From positions 112,873-176,872 of the forward strand of contig JADZEX010000026.1 of assembly GCA_020850355.1 (NCBI GenBank): a DNA stretch of 64,000 bases. Direction: 5' to 3'. The notes beneath the pieces were generated by a model. It was not told the origin of the DNA. It made no database searches and saw nothing but the letters and a program-made list of their open reading frames with translations. The stretch comes from Fimbriimonadaceae bacterium (GTDB taxonomy: Bacteria > Armatimonadota > UBA10988). Of this stretch, positions 1 through 8,858 are shown piece by piece (the first letter of the stretch is position 1; each line of letters begins with the position of its first letter). Made by a program: the position numbers and the translations under genes.

Positions 1-284
1 ACGGCGGCCGGCAGCAGTTGACCAAAGGCCACCACCACGGCCACGTCGAGCGGCTCGGCGGTGAGCCAGGCCAGGAAGTCCGCGTGGCCGCGGATCCGTT
101 CGGGCTGCACCACCTCCAGCCCCAGTTCGAGCGCCCGCCGCTTGACGGGCGAGGGCTGCGGCGTGCTGGACCGCCCGACCGGCCGGTCGGGCTGCGTCAC
201 CACGCGCAGGCGGCTCGCCAGGCCAGCCAGCGCCTCGAGACAGGGCACCGCCACCTCCGGCGTGCCCATGAAGACGGCGTTCAC
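1..284 (-). CDS. fmt: Methionyl-tRNA formyltransferase, N-terminal part (cut by the left edge)
   Basis: Formylates the amino group of Met-tRNAfMet for translation initiation. Only the first 94 codons are in the window. The frame opens with GTG at 284 and gives the family's N-terminal pattern: NAVFMGTPEVAV near residues 2-13, VVTQPDRPVGR near 28-38, an SPVK element, then the AFGQLLP strand near the cut. The GTG overlaps the TGA of the upstream deformylase gene by four bases (GTGA), so translation of the two is probably coupled. def-fmt is a common bacterial pair acting on the same N-formylmethionine. The rest of the catalytic domain and the C-terminal tRNA-binding domain lie outside the window. 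Confidence 0.9.
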   Translation of the reverse strand, partial: MNAVFMGTPEVAVPCLEALAGLASRLRVVTQPDRPVGRSSTPQPSPVKRRALELGLEVVQPERIRGHADFLAWLTAEPLDVAVVVAFGQLLPAA

Positions 285-901
285 CGGTTCACCAGGCCCT
301 GCTCCGAGCGCAGCGCGGCGAAGTGCTGGATCACCTCGTCGACGCTGGTCGGCGTGCGCAGCACCCGGTCGCCATCCTCGTCGGGTTCGAGCCCGGCCGC
401 GCGGGGATCGTCGGCCTGCAGCAACTCGCTCCACCAGAGGTCGGCGGTGTGGTCGGTGAAGAGCACCCCGTTGAGGTGATCCACTTCATGCTGCAGGGCG
501 CGGGCCAGCAACCCGCTGGCGCTGATGCTGACGGTGCGCCCGGCGCGGTCGAGGCCGACGATGGTGATCTGCTTGGCTCGCGGCACCGCACCGTAGACCC
601 CCGGGATGCTGAGACACCCTTCGGTGCCGCGGGCCTGGCCCGACTTGCGCTTGATCTGCGGGTTGACCAGCCCGATCACCTCACCCTCGCCGTCCCACGC
701 CACCAGCACCCGCCGGCTGACGGCGACTTGCGGCGCGGCCAGGCCCAGGCCGTGGCAGTCATGCATCGTCTCGGTGAGGTCGTCGATCAGCTTGCGCACC
801 CCGGCATCGACGACGCTCACCGGCCTGGCCTTGCGGCGCAGGACCTCGTCTCCCAACAGGACCACTTGACGGCGCACCAGGCTCCTCCGCGCCGACATCA
901 T
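281..901 (-). CDS. def: Peptide deformylase
   Basis: Removes the formyl group from nascent proteins, using a metal ion (usually Fe2+). All three family motifs are present: GLGLAAPQ at residues 51-58, EGCLS at 94-98 (Cys96 is a metal ligand) and HEVDH at 138-142 (two His ligands and the catalytic Glu). The protein is 206 residues, longer than the usual 165-185, with an acidic C-terminal extension of about 50 residues. Two ATG codons stand in tandem at the start (901 and 898); I chose the first. It overlaps fmt by four bases. The gene before it on the same strand ends 33 bases upstream, so read-through from there is possible. Confidence 0.95.
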   Translation of the reverse strand: MMSARRSLVRRQVVLLGDEVLRRKARPVSVVDAGVRKLIDDLTETMHDCHGLGLAAPQVAVSRRVLVAWDGEGEVIGLVNPQIKRKSGQARGTEGCLSIPGVYGAVPRAKQITIVGLDRAGRTVSISASGLLARALQHEVDHLNGVLFTDHTADLWWSELLQADDPRAAGLEPDEDGDRVLRTPTSVDEVIQHFAALRSEQGLVNR

Positions 902-934
902 ACCATAGCGCCCGCCACCGGCCGGCGGAGCCGG

Positions 935-1948
935 TTACGCGAAGCGGACACACCCCTTGATCACCTGCCCGGCGTCGATCTGCGCGATGGCCGCGCCGAA
1001 CTCGTCGGGCGTCCACAGATGCGACCGCCAGAACCCGGCCTCAAGCCGTCCCGCCAGCAGGTCTTCGGAGACCAGCCGGGTGTAGCGGTGTTCTTCCGGC
1101 CCGGGCCGCAACGGCCGCAGGCCGGCTGGCAACTGCGCATAGACGGCGTCCCAGGCGCTGCCGGCGGCGGCGCCGTAGATCGCCACCACGGCGTCGGGCT
1201 GCAGCAGAGGCGCGAAACTGGGGAGCAGCGCGGGCCGGCCAATCGCCTCGAAAAGATGCGTCGCGAGGGCGCCGCCATGGTGCGCCCGGATCTGCTCGGC
1301 GAGGTCCGGCGCGCTGCTGTCGAGGGCCAGGTGCGCGCCGCAGCGGCGGGCCAGCAGCAGGCGCTCGGGGCGCCGGCCGAGGGTCACCACCAGGCGGCAC
1401 CCGGCGCTACGCAGCCAGCGGGTCAGCGTCAGTCCGGCGACCCCGGTCCCGACCACCACCGCGGCCGCGCCGAGCAGCGGGCCAGTGGCCTCGGCGACCT
1501 GCTCCACGAAAGCGCGTGTCTCGGCCAGCGAGATACTCAGGAAGGCATCCTCGGGGGCCAGCGCGGGCGCCAGCACCACCTGCCGATCGCTGGTGTAGTT
1601 GCCCGCGGCGTCGCGCACCAGGCCATACTCGGCGAAGCCGCCCCAGCCGCTCGAGAGACCGTCGCGCTGGTCACCGGGCAAGATCGCCGCGGCCCGCGTG
1701 ACCCGGTCACCGACCCGGTAGCGCTGGCAGGCGGCGCCGACCTCGACGACCGTGCCGACCGACTCGTGCCCCAGGATGAAGGGCGTCGCCGGGCGGTAGG
1801 GCTGGTCGCCGCGGATCAGTTCGCGGTCGGTGCTGTTGCAGAACCCGCAGGTCTCGATCCGGACCAGGGCCTCGTCGGCGGCCGGCCGCGGCAGCGGCAG
1901 ATCGGCCCACTCCCACGCCTCCGGTCCCGTCACTACCAGCGCCCGCAT
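935..1948 (-). CDS. Zinc-type alcohol dehydrogenase-like protein (MDR superfamily)
   Basis: NAD(P)-dependent medium-chain dehydrogenase/reductase of 337 residues; substrate unknown. The GroES-like N-terminal domain carries the catalytic zinc region (Cys34 and Cys37 in CGFCNSTD, and GHE at 60-62), and the Rossmann fold begins at GTGVAG, residues 167-172. I see no four-cysteine structural zinc loop, so it may be a sorbitol/threonine-dehydrogenase-like or zinc-poor member. The frame stays open upstream, but the ATG at 1948 is chosen because the homology starts there and a GGAG site precedes it. It is divergent from the carboxypeptidase gene, with 88 bases between the two starts. Confidence 0.82.
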   Translation of the reverse strand: MRALVVTGPEAWEWADLPLPRPAADEALVRIETCGFCNSTDRELIRGDQPYRPATPFILGHESVGTVVEVGAACQRYRVGDRVTRAAAILPGDQRDGLSSGWGGFAEYGLVRDAAGNYTSDRQVVLAPALAPEDAFLSISLAETRAFVEQVAEATGPLLGAAAVVVGTGVAGLTLTRWLRSAGCRLVVTLGRRPERLLLARRCGAHLALDSSAPDLAEQIRAHHGGALATHLFEAIGRPALLPSFAPLLQPDAVVAIYGAAAGSAWDAVYAQLPAGLRPLRPGPEEHRYTRLVSEDLLAGRLEAGFWRSHLWTPDEFGAAIAQIDAGQVIKGCVRFA

Positions 1949-2036
1949 CAGCCGTCTCCTGTCCCGGGCCGGCCATTCGGCCCGGCGCCCGCAGGACCTT
2001 CCGTCGCGCCGGCGTAATCGCCGGTGGGAGCAGCCC

Positions 2037-3542
2037 GTGCAGGTCTCGACCGACTTCCCCGGCGGCGGCGCCGACAACCTCCGGATCGACGGCGACACCG
2101 TCTCATTCGAGGCCCCAGCCAAGGGCTGCCCGCAGCCGATGTGGTTCGCTTTCCGGCTGCTCGGAGCAGCCGGTCGACGTGTCACTGGCCGCCTGACCAA
2201 TGGCCGGGCCTGCCTCGGCGGGGGCCAACTGGGCGTCGCGCAGCCGGTCTATCGCGACGGCGCCGGCGCCTGGCACCGGGTGATGCCCCAGCGTTGTAGC
2301 TACGACGCTGCCAGCGGGGTGTTGACGTTCTGGTTCACCCCGACCAGCGACGAGACCACCGTCGCGTCGATCTTCCCGTACCAACTGGCCGACCTGGATG
2401 CCTTCCGCCGCAAGCTGCCGGCGGACCGCGCGCGGTGGCGGGTGCTCGGCGAGTCGCCCCACGGCCGGCCGATCGCGATGCTCGAAGTCGGCGATCCCGA
2501 GCGGCGCGGCGAGGTGGTCTGGGTCACCGCGCGGCATCACGCCGGCGAGGTGCAGGGCAGTTACGTGATCGAGGGCCTCGTCTCGCGAGTCCTGTCGGCG
2601 CCCTGGCTGCTGGCCGGCCGGACCTTCTGCTGTCTGCCCATCATGGACGTCGATGCGGTCGAGGAGGGCAGCTACGGCAAGGACCAGGCGCCGATCGACT
2701 TCAACCGCGACTGGTCCGAGTCGCCGCACCATCCGGCGGTGCGGATGGTCCAGCGCGAACTCGCGGCGAGCGCCGCGAGTGGCACGCTGACGCTGTTCTT
2801 GGATCTGCACGGCCCGGCCCCGGGCGATCCCAGCTTCTTCCTGCCGAGCCGCCGCTGGACCTGCGACGACGCCTACGCGCAGCGCTGCTTCGCCCTGATC
2901 GACCACGTCGCCCGCGACTGGGACGGTCTGGCCCAGGGCGACTACCCGCGGCAGGCGCTGCGCTGGGCCGAAGACAACGCCGAGATGGTCTCGGCGGCGG
3001 CCGTCGAGTTGGCGCATGGGGTGCCGGCGCTGACGCTGGAGGTGGCCTACCACCGGGATCACCTGGGCCGGCTGCAGACGCCCGAGGGCTGGCGCGGAAT
3101 CGGTCGTCGGCTGGCCGAGGGCTACCACCGCTGGCGCCTGTCGGGCGAAGCTTCGGGGCGGGTGCGAGCGTTGCCGGAGCTGCCGCGCCCGGCCGCCTGG
3201 TTCTGCCAAAGCCTGCCGCAGCAGGTGGCGATCAGCGACGACGGCGCCGACCTGGTGTTGACCAGCACCGCCGCCCCGGCGCGGGCCCGGCTGCAACTGC
3301 GCGAGTTCCAGAGCGGCCCGCGGCGGCTGACCTGGCAGAGCAGTGGCAAAGCCACGGCGCGGCTGAGCCTGTACCGCTACGGGCCGGCCGGGTACCGCCT
3401 GCCCGGCCACGAGACGGTGCCGTTGGCGGTCCATGCGGGCGAACTGCGGCTCGATCCCGGCGGCCGTTGGCGCTGCGCGGTGCTGCTGGAGGCGGCCGAA
3501 GCCGGGGCCACCTGGCGGCTGCGCTGGGAGGAGACCACCTGA
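2037..3542 (+). CDS. M14 metallocarboxypeptidase of the cytosolic carboxypeptidase (CCP, M14B) type
   Basis: Predicted zinc carboxypeptidase of 501 residues. The N-terminal beta-sandwich (residues 1-130, with the MWFAFRL strand) is the one that precedes the catalytic domain in CCP/Nna1-like enzymes. The catalytic domain has HHAGE (Zn ligands His168 and Glu171), FNRDW (Arg224), DLHGP (His258) and TLEVAYH (catalytic Glu335). There is no signal peptide, which fits a cytosolic enzyme. The GTG at 2037 is chosen because a GGGAG site lies just upstream and the domain begins there. Bacterial CCPs are known as deglutamylase-type enzymes; the substrate here cannot be read from the sequence. Its TGA overlaps the next ATG. 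Confidence 0.85.
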   Translation: MQVSTDFPGGGADNLRIDGDTVSFEAPAKGCPQPMWFAFRLLGAAGRRVTGRLTNGRACLGGGQLGVAQPVYRDGAGAWHRVMPQRCSYDAASGVLTFWFTPTSDETTVASIFPYQLADLDAFRRKLPADRARWRVLGESPHGRPIAMLEVGDPERRGEVVWVTARHHAGEVQGSYVIEGLVSRVLSAPWLLAGRTFCCLPIMDVDAVEEGSYGKDQAPIDFNRDWSESPHHPAVRMVQRELAASAASGTLTLFLDLHGPAPGDPSFFLPSRRWTCDDAYAQRCFALIDHVARDWDGLAQGDYPRQALRWAEDNAEMVSAAAVELAHGVPALTLEVAYHRDHLGRLQTPEGWRGIGRRLAEGYHRWRLSGEASGRVRALPELPRPAAWFCQSLPQQVAISDDGADLVLTSTAAPARARLQLREFQSGPRRLTWQSSGKATARLSLYRYGPAGYRLPGHETVPLAVHAGELRLDPGGRWRCAVLLEAAEAGATWRLRWEETT

Positions 3543-5254
3543 TGCGCGCGACGCTCCTGGCCCTGCTGCTGGCCCCGGCGCTGGCGGGCGCCCAGCCGGT
3601 CGACCTGCAGGCGCTCCTGAACGACGCGGTGGCGCGGCAGCTCCCGCGGCTCGAACTGCCGGCCGGCCCCGTCCGCACCGGCCGGCTGGTCCTGCAGGGC
3701 GCCACCAACCTGGTCGTCGACGGACCGCGGACGACGCTGGTCTTCACCGACCTCAACGGGATCGGCCTGACCCTCAACCAGTGCCGCGGCGTGACGTTGC
3801 GCGGGTTCCGGATCGACTACGACCCGCTGCCGTTCACGCAGGGCAGCATCACGGCGCTGGCCGCCGACCGCAGCAGCGTCGAGCTGGCCCTGCACGAGGG
3901 CTACCCCGACGCCAGCGACGACTACCTGGTCAACCACATCCACCTCTTCGAGCCGCAGGCCCAGCGTTGGAAGCCGACCGCGCCGGACTACTACCCCCGC
4001 CGCACGCTGCGGGTCGACCCGCGACACGTCCGCTTGGAGTTCGCCGCTGGCCACCCGGGCCTCGATCAACTGGCCATCGGCGACCGGGTCGTCCTGAATC
4101 AGCGCAACGGCGGGGCCATCCGGATGAACGACTGTGCCGCCATCACGGTCGCCGGACTGCAGATCCTGACGGCGCCAGGCGCCGCCCTGCTGGCGCGCTA
4201 CATGGATGGTGAGAACCGCTTCCGCTACCGCGTCGAGCCAGGCCCGCCGCCGCCCGGCGCGACCCAGCCCCGGCTGCTGTCGAGCTGTGCCGACGCCTTC
4301 AACTACGCCTTCGCCCGGCGGGGGCCGATCCTGGAGAACTGCGCCTTCAGCTTCATGGGCGACGACTCGGTCAACCTTCACGGGGCCACCCTGGCGGTGC
4401 TGGCGCGGGTCTCGCCGACCGAACTGCGGGTAGCCTGGCCCTACGCCCCGGAGTGGCTGCCGCGCATGATCCGGGCCGGCGACCAGGCGCGGCGGCTGGC
4501 GGCCGGCAACTTCGCGCCGCTCGGCCTGGCCGGCATCGCGGAGTTTGTCCCGGAGCCCACCCGCGATGCCGCGCTGTTCCCGCGGATTGCGGTGGCCTGG
4601 CCGCGCAACCCGGCCGATCGCGGCACCATCTTCCGGCTGCGCCTGAGCGCCCCCTTGCCGGCCGAGCCGGGCGAGTGGATCGACGTGCCGGCCGCCAACG
4701 CGCCAGGCTGGCGGATCACCGGCTGTGAGTTCCGCGACCACCGCGCCCGCGGCCTGCGGCTGATGGCCAGCGACGGGCTGGTGCAGTTCTGCGTGCTCGA
4801 ACGCCTGAAGCACCAGGCCATCACCCTCGGTGGCGAGTACGGCTTCTGGCGTGAGGCGGGCTGGGTGGAGAACGTGCGGATCGACACCAACATCATCCAG
4901 GATGTCGGCCGTGCGGCGGACTGCGGCAGCGCCCGGAGCTACCCGCTGGGCGCGATCGGGACGTTCATCCGACCGGAGCAACTGCCCTTCAGCGGCGAGC
5001 TCCCGCGGGCCAACCGGAACATCGTGATCGAGTCCAACACCATCCTGGGTTGCGACCTGGCCGCGGTCCACCTGGCCGCCGCCCGCGACTGCGTCGTGCA
5101 GTACAACCACTTCGAGGCGGTCTTGCGGCAGGCGCTGCCCAGCGCCGGGCGCGACTTTGGGCTGCGACTCGGGGCGGCGGTCGATGCTGTCGACGGGCCG
5201 GGCATGACGATTCAGAACAACCGGGTGATTCCGCGTAGCGAGCCCCCGCAATGA
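3542..5254 (+). CDS. Secreted right-handed beta-helix protein, possibly a GH110-like glycosidase
   Basis: Protein of 570 residues with a signal peptide (MRATLLALLLAPALAGA) and a parallel beta-helix built of repeated short strands (for example GVTLRGFRIDY, AITVAGLQIL, ITGCEFRDHRARGLRL, IVIESNTILGCDLAAVHL). A GDDSVNLHG segment near residue 277 resembles the acidic active-site coil of GH110 alpha-1,3-galactosidases. That assignment is an inference, since other pectate-lyase-fold families share the scaffold. It starts at the ATG that overlaps the stop of the carboxypeptidase gene (TGATG) and ends overlapping the following SDR-like gene (ATGA), so the three are translationally coupled. Confidence 0.72.
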   Translation: MRATLLALLLAPALAGAQPVDLQALLNDAVARQLPRLELPAGPVRTGRLVLQGATNLVVDGPRTTLVFTDLNGIGLTLNQCRGVTLRGFRIDYDPLPFTQGSITALAADRSSVELALHEGYPDASDDYLVNHIHLFEPQAQRWKPTAPDYYPRRTLRVDPRHVRLEFAAGHPGLDQLAIGDRVVLNQRNGGAIRMNDCAAITVAGLQILTAPGAALLARYMDGENRFRYRVEPGPPPPGATQPRLLSSCADAFNYAFARRGPILENCAFSFMGDDSVNLHGATLAVLARVSPTELRVAWPYAPEWLPRMIRAGDQARRLAAGNFAPLGLAGIAEFVPEPTRDAALFPRIAVAWPRNPADRGTIFRLRLSAPLPAEPGEWIDVPAANAPGWRITGCEFRDHRARGLRLMASDGLVQFCVLERLKHQAITLGGEYGFWREAGWVENVRIDTNIIQDVGRAADCGSARSYPLGAIGTFIRPEQLPFSGELPRANRNIVIESNTILGCDLAAVHLAAARDCVVQYNHFEAVLRQALPSAGRDFGLRLGAAVDAVDGPGMTIQNNRVIPRSEPPQ

Positions 5255-5829
5255 CCTTGCACGGGCAGGTGATGGTCGTCTGCGACGCCACCGAACCGCT
5301 CTTGGCGGCGGTCGCGACGGCCCTCGCCGCAGAGGGCGCGACGCTGGTGCTGCTGGCGCCGGACGCGGCGAGTCTGCGCCAGGTGGCGGCGGCGGCCCGC
5401 CGCGTCGGCGGCGAGGTCCACGCGCTGCCGGTGCGGCTCGGCGCAGCCGGCTCTGCCGAGCGGGTGGCGGCCTGTGTCGGCGACGTGGCCGGCCGGGTCG
5501 ACCGACTCCTCCTGGGCGGTGCAGCCGGGTCGCCCGCGGTGGCCGCGGCCCTGACGGCGGCCCTGCGGCCGTTGCTGCAGGCCCGCCCCGGCGGCCGGGT
5601 GCTCGGGCTGCTGGGCCCGGCCGAGGGCCTGACCACCGCGCCAGTCTGGCTGGCCGACCTGCGGCCAGCGCTGGCAGCCAGTGGTGTGACGGTCCACCAA
5701 ACGGCCGCCGGCCAGGCGCCGCTGGCGGCCAACGAGCCGCCGTGGGTCAGCCTGCTGGCCTGGGCGCTCGGGCACGAGCCGCTGCCCGGCGCGTCGACCG
5801 GATCCAACGACCCGCCAGCAGCAGGCTAA
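5251..5829 (+). CDS. Degenerate short-chain dehydrogenase (Rossmann-fold protein)
   Basis: Protein of 192 residues with the strand-helix pattern of a short-chain dehydrogenase: MVVCDATEP as the first strand and turn, LVLLAPD as the second, and LLLGGAAGSP where the NNAG motif should be. The TGxxxGxG nucleotide loop has lost its glycines (CDATEPLLAAVA). The YxxxK catalytic pair is absent and the protein stops about 50 residues short of a normal SDR. It is therefore unlikely to be an active oxidoreductase. The start overlaps the stop of the beta-helix gene (ATGA). The 3' end overlaps the convergent transglutaminase-like gene by about 80 bases. Confidence 0.62.
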   Translation: MTLHGQVMVVCDATEPLLAAVATALAAEGATLVLLAPDAASLRQVAAAARRVGGEVHALPVRLGAAGSAERVAACVGDVAGRVDRLLLGGAAGSPAVAAALTAALRPLLQARPGGRVLGLLGPAEGLTTAPVWLADLRPALAASGVTVHQTAAGQAPLAANEPPWVSLLAWALGHEPLPGASTGSNDPPAAG

Positions 5830-6539
5830 GGGCGGCCGCCAGGAGGGCGCCGGCGACGCCCAGCCGCAGCCGGAGGCGAAGCTGCCAGAAGCTGGTCGGG
5901 AGCCGGTCGGCGGCGCGCGCGGTGATCCAAACCGGGCGCTGCAGTCCGACCAGGCCGCCAACGACCTGGTTATAGGGCCAGACCAACGGGATCCGCGCGA
6001 TGTCGCTGCGCCGCTGCGGGTCGTCGTCGCCGGCCACCAGTCCCATCGCGGGGAGCACTCGGGCGTACCAGGCCGCCTCCGGCGTGGGCTCCACCGGCGC
6101 CGCCGGCAGGTTGCGCGAGATCGGCCGGAACGCCGGCTCGCCGCTCCGCTCGAAGGTCTGCTGGAGCTGCGTGAACGAAAGCGGCCGCCCCGCGTCGTCC
6201 ACCCAATAGCGGTTGGCAATCAGGTCGACCGCAATCCACTGCGCCAGGTCGGGCGCCCAGAACTCGGCCATCGTGTGCTCGGCGCTCTGCCGCTCCCGGA
6301 CGGCGACCCCGTTGGCCAGCCCATGGGCGGTGAGCGCCTCGGTGTAGTCCGAACAGCAGGGCGGGATTGGTTTCCCGATCTCTGCCACGCCTCGGGAACG
6401 ACGCGCACTTGCCAGGCGGCGCGGGCCAGGGCGGGCCGCCGCAGCGCGGAAGGGCCAGCCCGCCCGCCAGCACCCTGGTCGCGACGGCGCCAGCGGCCAG
6501 CAGCCGCCAGGACCGGCGCGGTAGTGTGTTACTCGACAA
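5747..6539 (-). CDS. Transglutaminase-like membrane protein, apparently frameshifted near its N-terminus
   Basis: The body of the protein carries the transglutaminase/protease core: Cys in CCSDYTEALTAHG, His in EHTMAEFW and Asp in WIAVDL. A C-terminal membrane segment follows (GVAGALLAAALSLLLAG). The N-terminus does not stay in one frame. A TTG at 6539, behind a GGAGAA site inside the end of the heparinase gene, opens a signal-like stretch (LLAAGAVATRVLAGGLAL). A second frame then reads ALARAAWQVRVVPE, and from about 6388 a third frame holds the catalytic core. Two single-base losses would join them. Alternatively, a shorter product starts at GTG 6388. The 3' end overlaps the convergent SDR-like gene. 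Confidence 0.6.
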
Positions 6540-8856
6540 TCCGCAGGTTCTCCAGGTAGCAATCCACCTGCGCGGCGTTGAAGCTATGGATCCAGAGGTG
6601 GCAGGTGGCCGCTGCGGCTGGCGTCTCGAAGGGCAGGTCGAAAGCCTGCCATTGCCCGGCCGGGCCACTGACGGCGCCGACCGGCGTGACCTCGCCCCGC
6701 TCGTTGAGCGGGCTGACAGGCTTGCCGGCGGCATCGAAGCAGTAGATGTAGAGCCCCACGCCCGACCCGCTGACGGTGTAGATCTGGCCCTGCAAGCGGT
6801 ACTTGCTGGCGGGCCGCACGGGGCGTCGGCCGGAGGTGATGTTGGTGCCGCGCTGCAGGTCCTGATCCGTGATCCGCAGGCTGCCGCGCGAGCCGTCCAA
6901 GGTCCGATCGGTGGCCACCGCCGCCAGGCCGTCGGCCGGGATGCTCCAGCCGAAGCTGCCCAGCTCGAAGTCGCCATTACGGAGTACCGCCGGGTCGGCG
7001 TCGACGACCGGCGTGACGCGCACGGTGATGGTCGCGCTCCGCACCGCTGCGGTGGTCGCCAGGCCGATCCGTGTGGGTCGCACCGGCGCGTCCTCGACAA
7101 TCACCTCGCTGCGGCGCTGCAGTGGCACGTCGGCGGTGATCGTGGCTTCGACCGCCTGGTCAACATTCCACAGCAGCAGCGTCTGCGGACCGCGCTCCTG
7201 GTACCCGCCAAGGGTGATCAGCGCCGTCTCGAAGGCCTGCGGCGAGCTGTAGGCGACCTCGTCGGTGATGCTCAGCGAGCCGCCGTCGCGGCGGTCATAG
7301 ACGAAGGTGCGTTCCAGCTTCTGCAGCTCCGGCACGGTGTAGCAGGAGCGCAGGTCCAGGCGCAAGGTGTCGCGCTCGGCGGTGAACGCGGTGCTCAGCA
7401 CCTGCCCCCGCGCCTCGGCACCGCTGCGTTGGAGCTGGCCAGCCACCACCGGCACCGGGTGGCCGTAGCTGTTCAGCAGCCGGCTGTCGTAACGTTTGGC
7501 GCTGAAGGTGCGCGCGGTGTAGGTCTCGGCCCCCGGATCGGCCAGGACCGGCCGGCCACCCGCGGCCACGACGTAGGAGCCGACGTCGTTGTGGTTGTGG
7601 TGCTCGGCGTTGTGTCCGCCCTTCAGCGCGACCCCGAAACTGCTCCCGCCGGTCGGTCGGGCGATCAGAATGCCGGCCTGCTCGAACCAGGTGCGCAGCC
7701 GCTGGTCGGGGGCGACCGCCGGCAACGGCTGGCTCCAGGAGCTGCCGAAGGCGTACAGGGCGGTCGTCACCAACGACCCAAGCAGCAACTCGGGCGCCGG
7801 CGCGGCGACCGGCGCCAGGCCGAAGCGCTGCGCGATGCTGGTGGTGGCCAGGTCGTCCGGCCGCGCGTTGACGCCGCAATCGGCGAAGGCCGGGTAGACC
7901 CCGTCGCAGATCTCGATGTTGCCGCCGAACAGCGCCGGCGCGCGGGCGGCGGGGTCGGCCAGCAGGTCGAGCCGGCCGGCGGTCGCCTGGAAGACCATCT
8001 CGGCCAGCATCAGATAACGGCCAAAGCCGTAGTTCCAGTAGCCGAGCCCCTCGCTGCAGTAACCGTCGGCCGTGAAACCGCTGTAGAAGCGCCGGATCTG
8101 CTCCTCGGCGGCGGCCACCGCGAGGGCCCGGTCGTCGCGTGAAGGCAACAAGGCCAAGGTGGCGCCGACGCAGCCCGCGTGACAGACGGCGTTCCAGTTG
8201 TGGGTCGCGCTGAACCAGAAGATCCGCTCCTGTCCGTCAATCAGCCGACGGTAGGGCTGGATCACCCGCCGCGTCACCTCGCGCCGTAACAGTTCGCGCG
8301 AGGCGGCCGGCAAGTCCTCGCCGAGCAGCCAGGCGGCCTGCGCCAGGTCCCAGCCAAGCGCGCTGGAGGCCAGGTCGACCTCGGTGGCCTGCCCCTCGAA
8401 GTTGGCCAGCCGGGTGTCGTGCGCCGGCAGCACCCAGCAGCGCTCGGCGGCCACCGCGCGGAGCAGCTCTTCGCAGGGCGCGACGAAGCGGCCGCGTCGT
8501 TCGAGGCACTCGCCCAGCACCAGGGTGTGGAGCCGCCCGCGTCGCGCGAAGGCGACATCCTGCCAGCGCGTGCGGTTGCCGTTGCGGCTGAACTCCAGGT
8601 AGAGCTCGTCTGGTTGCGCCGGCAACGCCTGGCGCAGCAGTGCGGCGGCCCGCGCGATCGCCTGTTGGCCGGCCGGCGTCGCCGCCAGCCGGTCCCAGGC
8701 AGCGCGGTCGGTCAGCGGGGGACCCCACCCGCGAGGCTGCTCCGGCAGCCAGGCGGCGATCTGCCGAACGCGCTCCGCTGACGGTGCGCCGAGCGCCAGG
8801 CCGGCGGTCAGCAGCAGTCCCGTCGCGCAGAGGCAGCAACTGACTGGTGGTGACAC
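6529..8856 (-). CDS. Secreted heparinase II/III-like polysaccharide lyase with a C-terminal carbohydrate-binding-like domain
   Basis: Protein of 775 residues starting at GTG (8856) behind a GGAG site, with a signal peptide. An alpha-helical toroid follows (NWNAVCHAG near residue 226 and CSEGLGYWNYGFGRYL). Next comes the heparinase II/III beta-sandwich, with the His-rich GGHNAEHHNHNDVGSYV segment and ADPGAETYTARTF. The last 160 residues (NGDFELGSFGWSIP onward) resemble a CBM4/9-type binding module. Families with this fold eliminate uronate-containing glycans; the true substrate is not visible. The SLH gene ends two bases upstream, and the next gene's ribosome site lies inside its 3' end, so they form one unit. 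Confidence 0.83.
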   Translation of the reverse strand: MSPPVSCCLCATGLLLTAGLALGAPSAERVRQIAAWLPEQPRGWGPPLTDRAAWDRLAATPAGQQAIARAAALLRQALPAQPDELYLEFSRNGNRTRWQDVAFARRGRLHTLVLGECLERRGRFVAPCEELLRAVAAERCWVLPAHDTRLANFEGQATEVDLASSALGWDLAQAAWLLGEDLPAASRELLRREVTRRVIQPYRRLIDGQERIFWFSATHNWNAVCHAGCVGATLALLPSRDDRALAVAAAEEQIRRFYSGFTADGYCSEGLGYWNYGFGRYLMLAEMVFQATAGRLDLLADPAARAPALFGGNIEICDGVYPAFADCGVNARPDDLATTSIAQRFGLAPVAAPAPELLLGSLVTTALYAFGSSWSQPLPAVAPDQRLRTWFEQAGILIARPTGGSSFGVALKGGHNAEHHNHNDVGSYVVAAGGRPVLADPGAETYTARTFSAKRYDSRLLNSYGHPVPVVAGQLQRSGAEARGQVLSTAFTAERDTLRLDLRSCYTVPELQKLERTFVYDRRDGGSLSITDEVAYSSPQAFETALITLGGYQERGPQTLLLWNVDQAVEATITADVPLQRRSEVIVEDAPVRPTRIGLATTAAVRSATITVRVTPVVDADPAVLRNGDFELGSFGWSIPADGLAAVATDRTLDGSRGSLRITDQDLQRGTNITSGRRPVRPASKYRLQGQIYTVSGSGVGLYIYCFDAAGKPVSPLNERGEVTPVGAVSGPAGQWQAFDLPFETPAAAATCHLWIHSFNAAQVDCYLENLRIVE

Positions 8857-8858
8857 GG

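Noticed and set aside
375..400. GGGTTCGAGCCC resembling a tRNA T-arm
   Set aside because: It lies inside def, and no acceptor, D- or anticodon stem can be built around it.
323..2017. A 564-codon plus-strand frame across def and the alcohol dehydrogenase
   Set aside because: It is antisense to two well-supported genes and shows only shadow composition.
1964..2024. Two small hairpins between the divergent dehydrogenase and carboxypeptidase starts
   Set aside because: Six- to eight-pair GC stems of this kind arise often by chance in this sequence, and no T tract or operator pattern supports a role.
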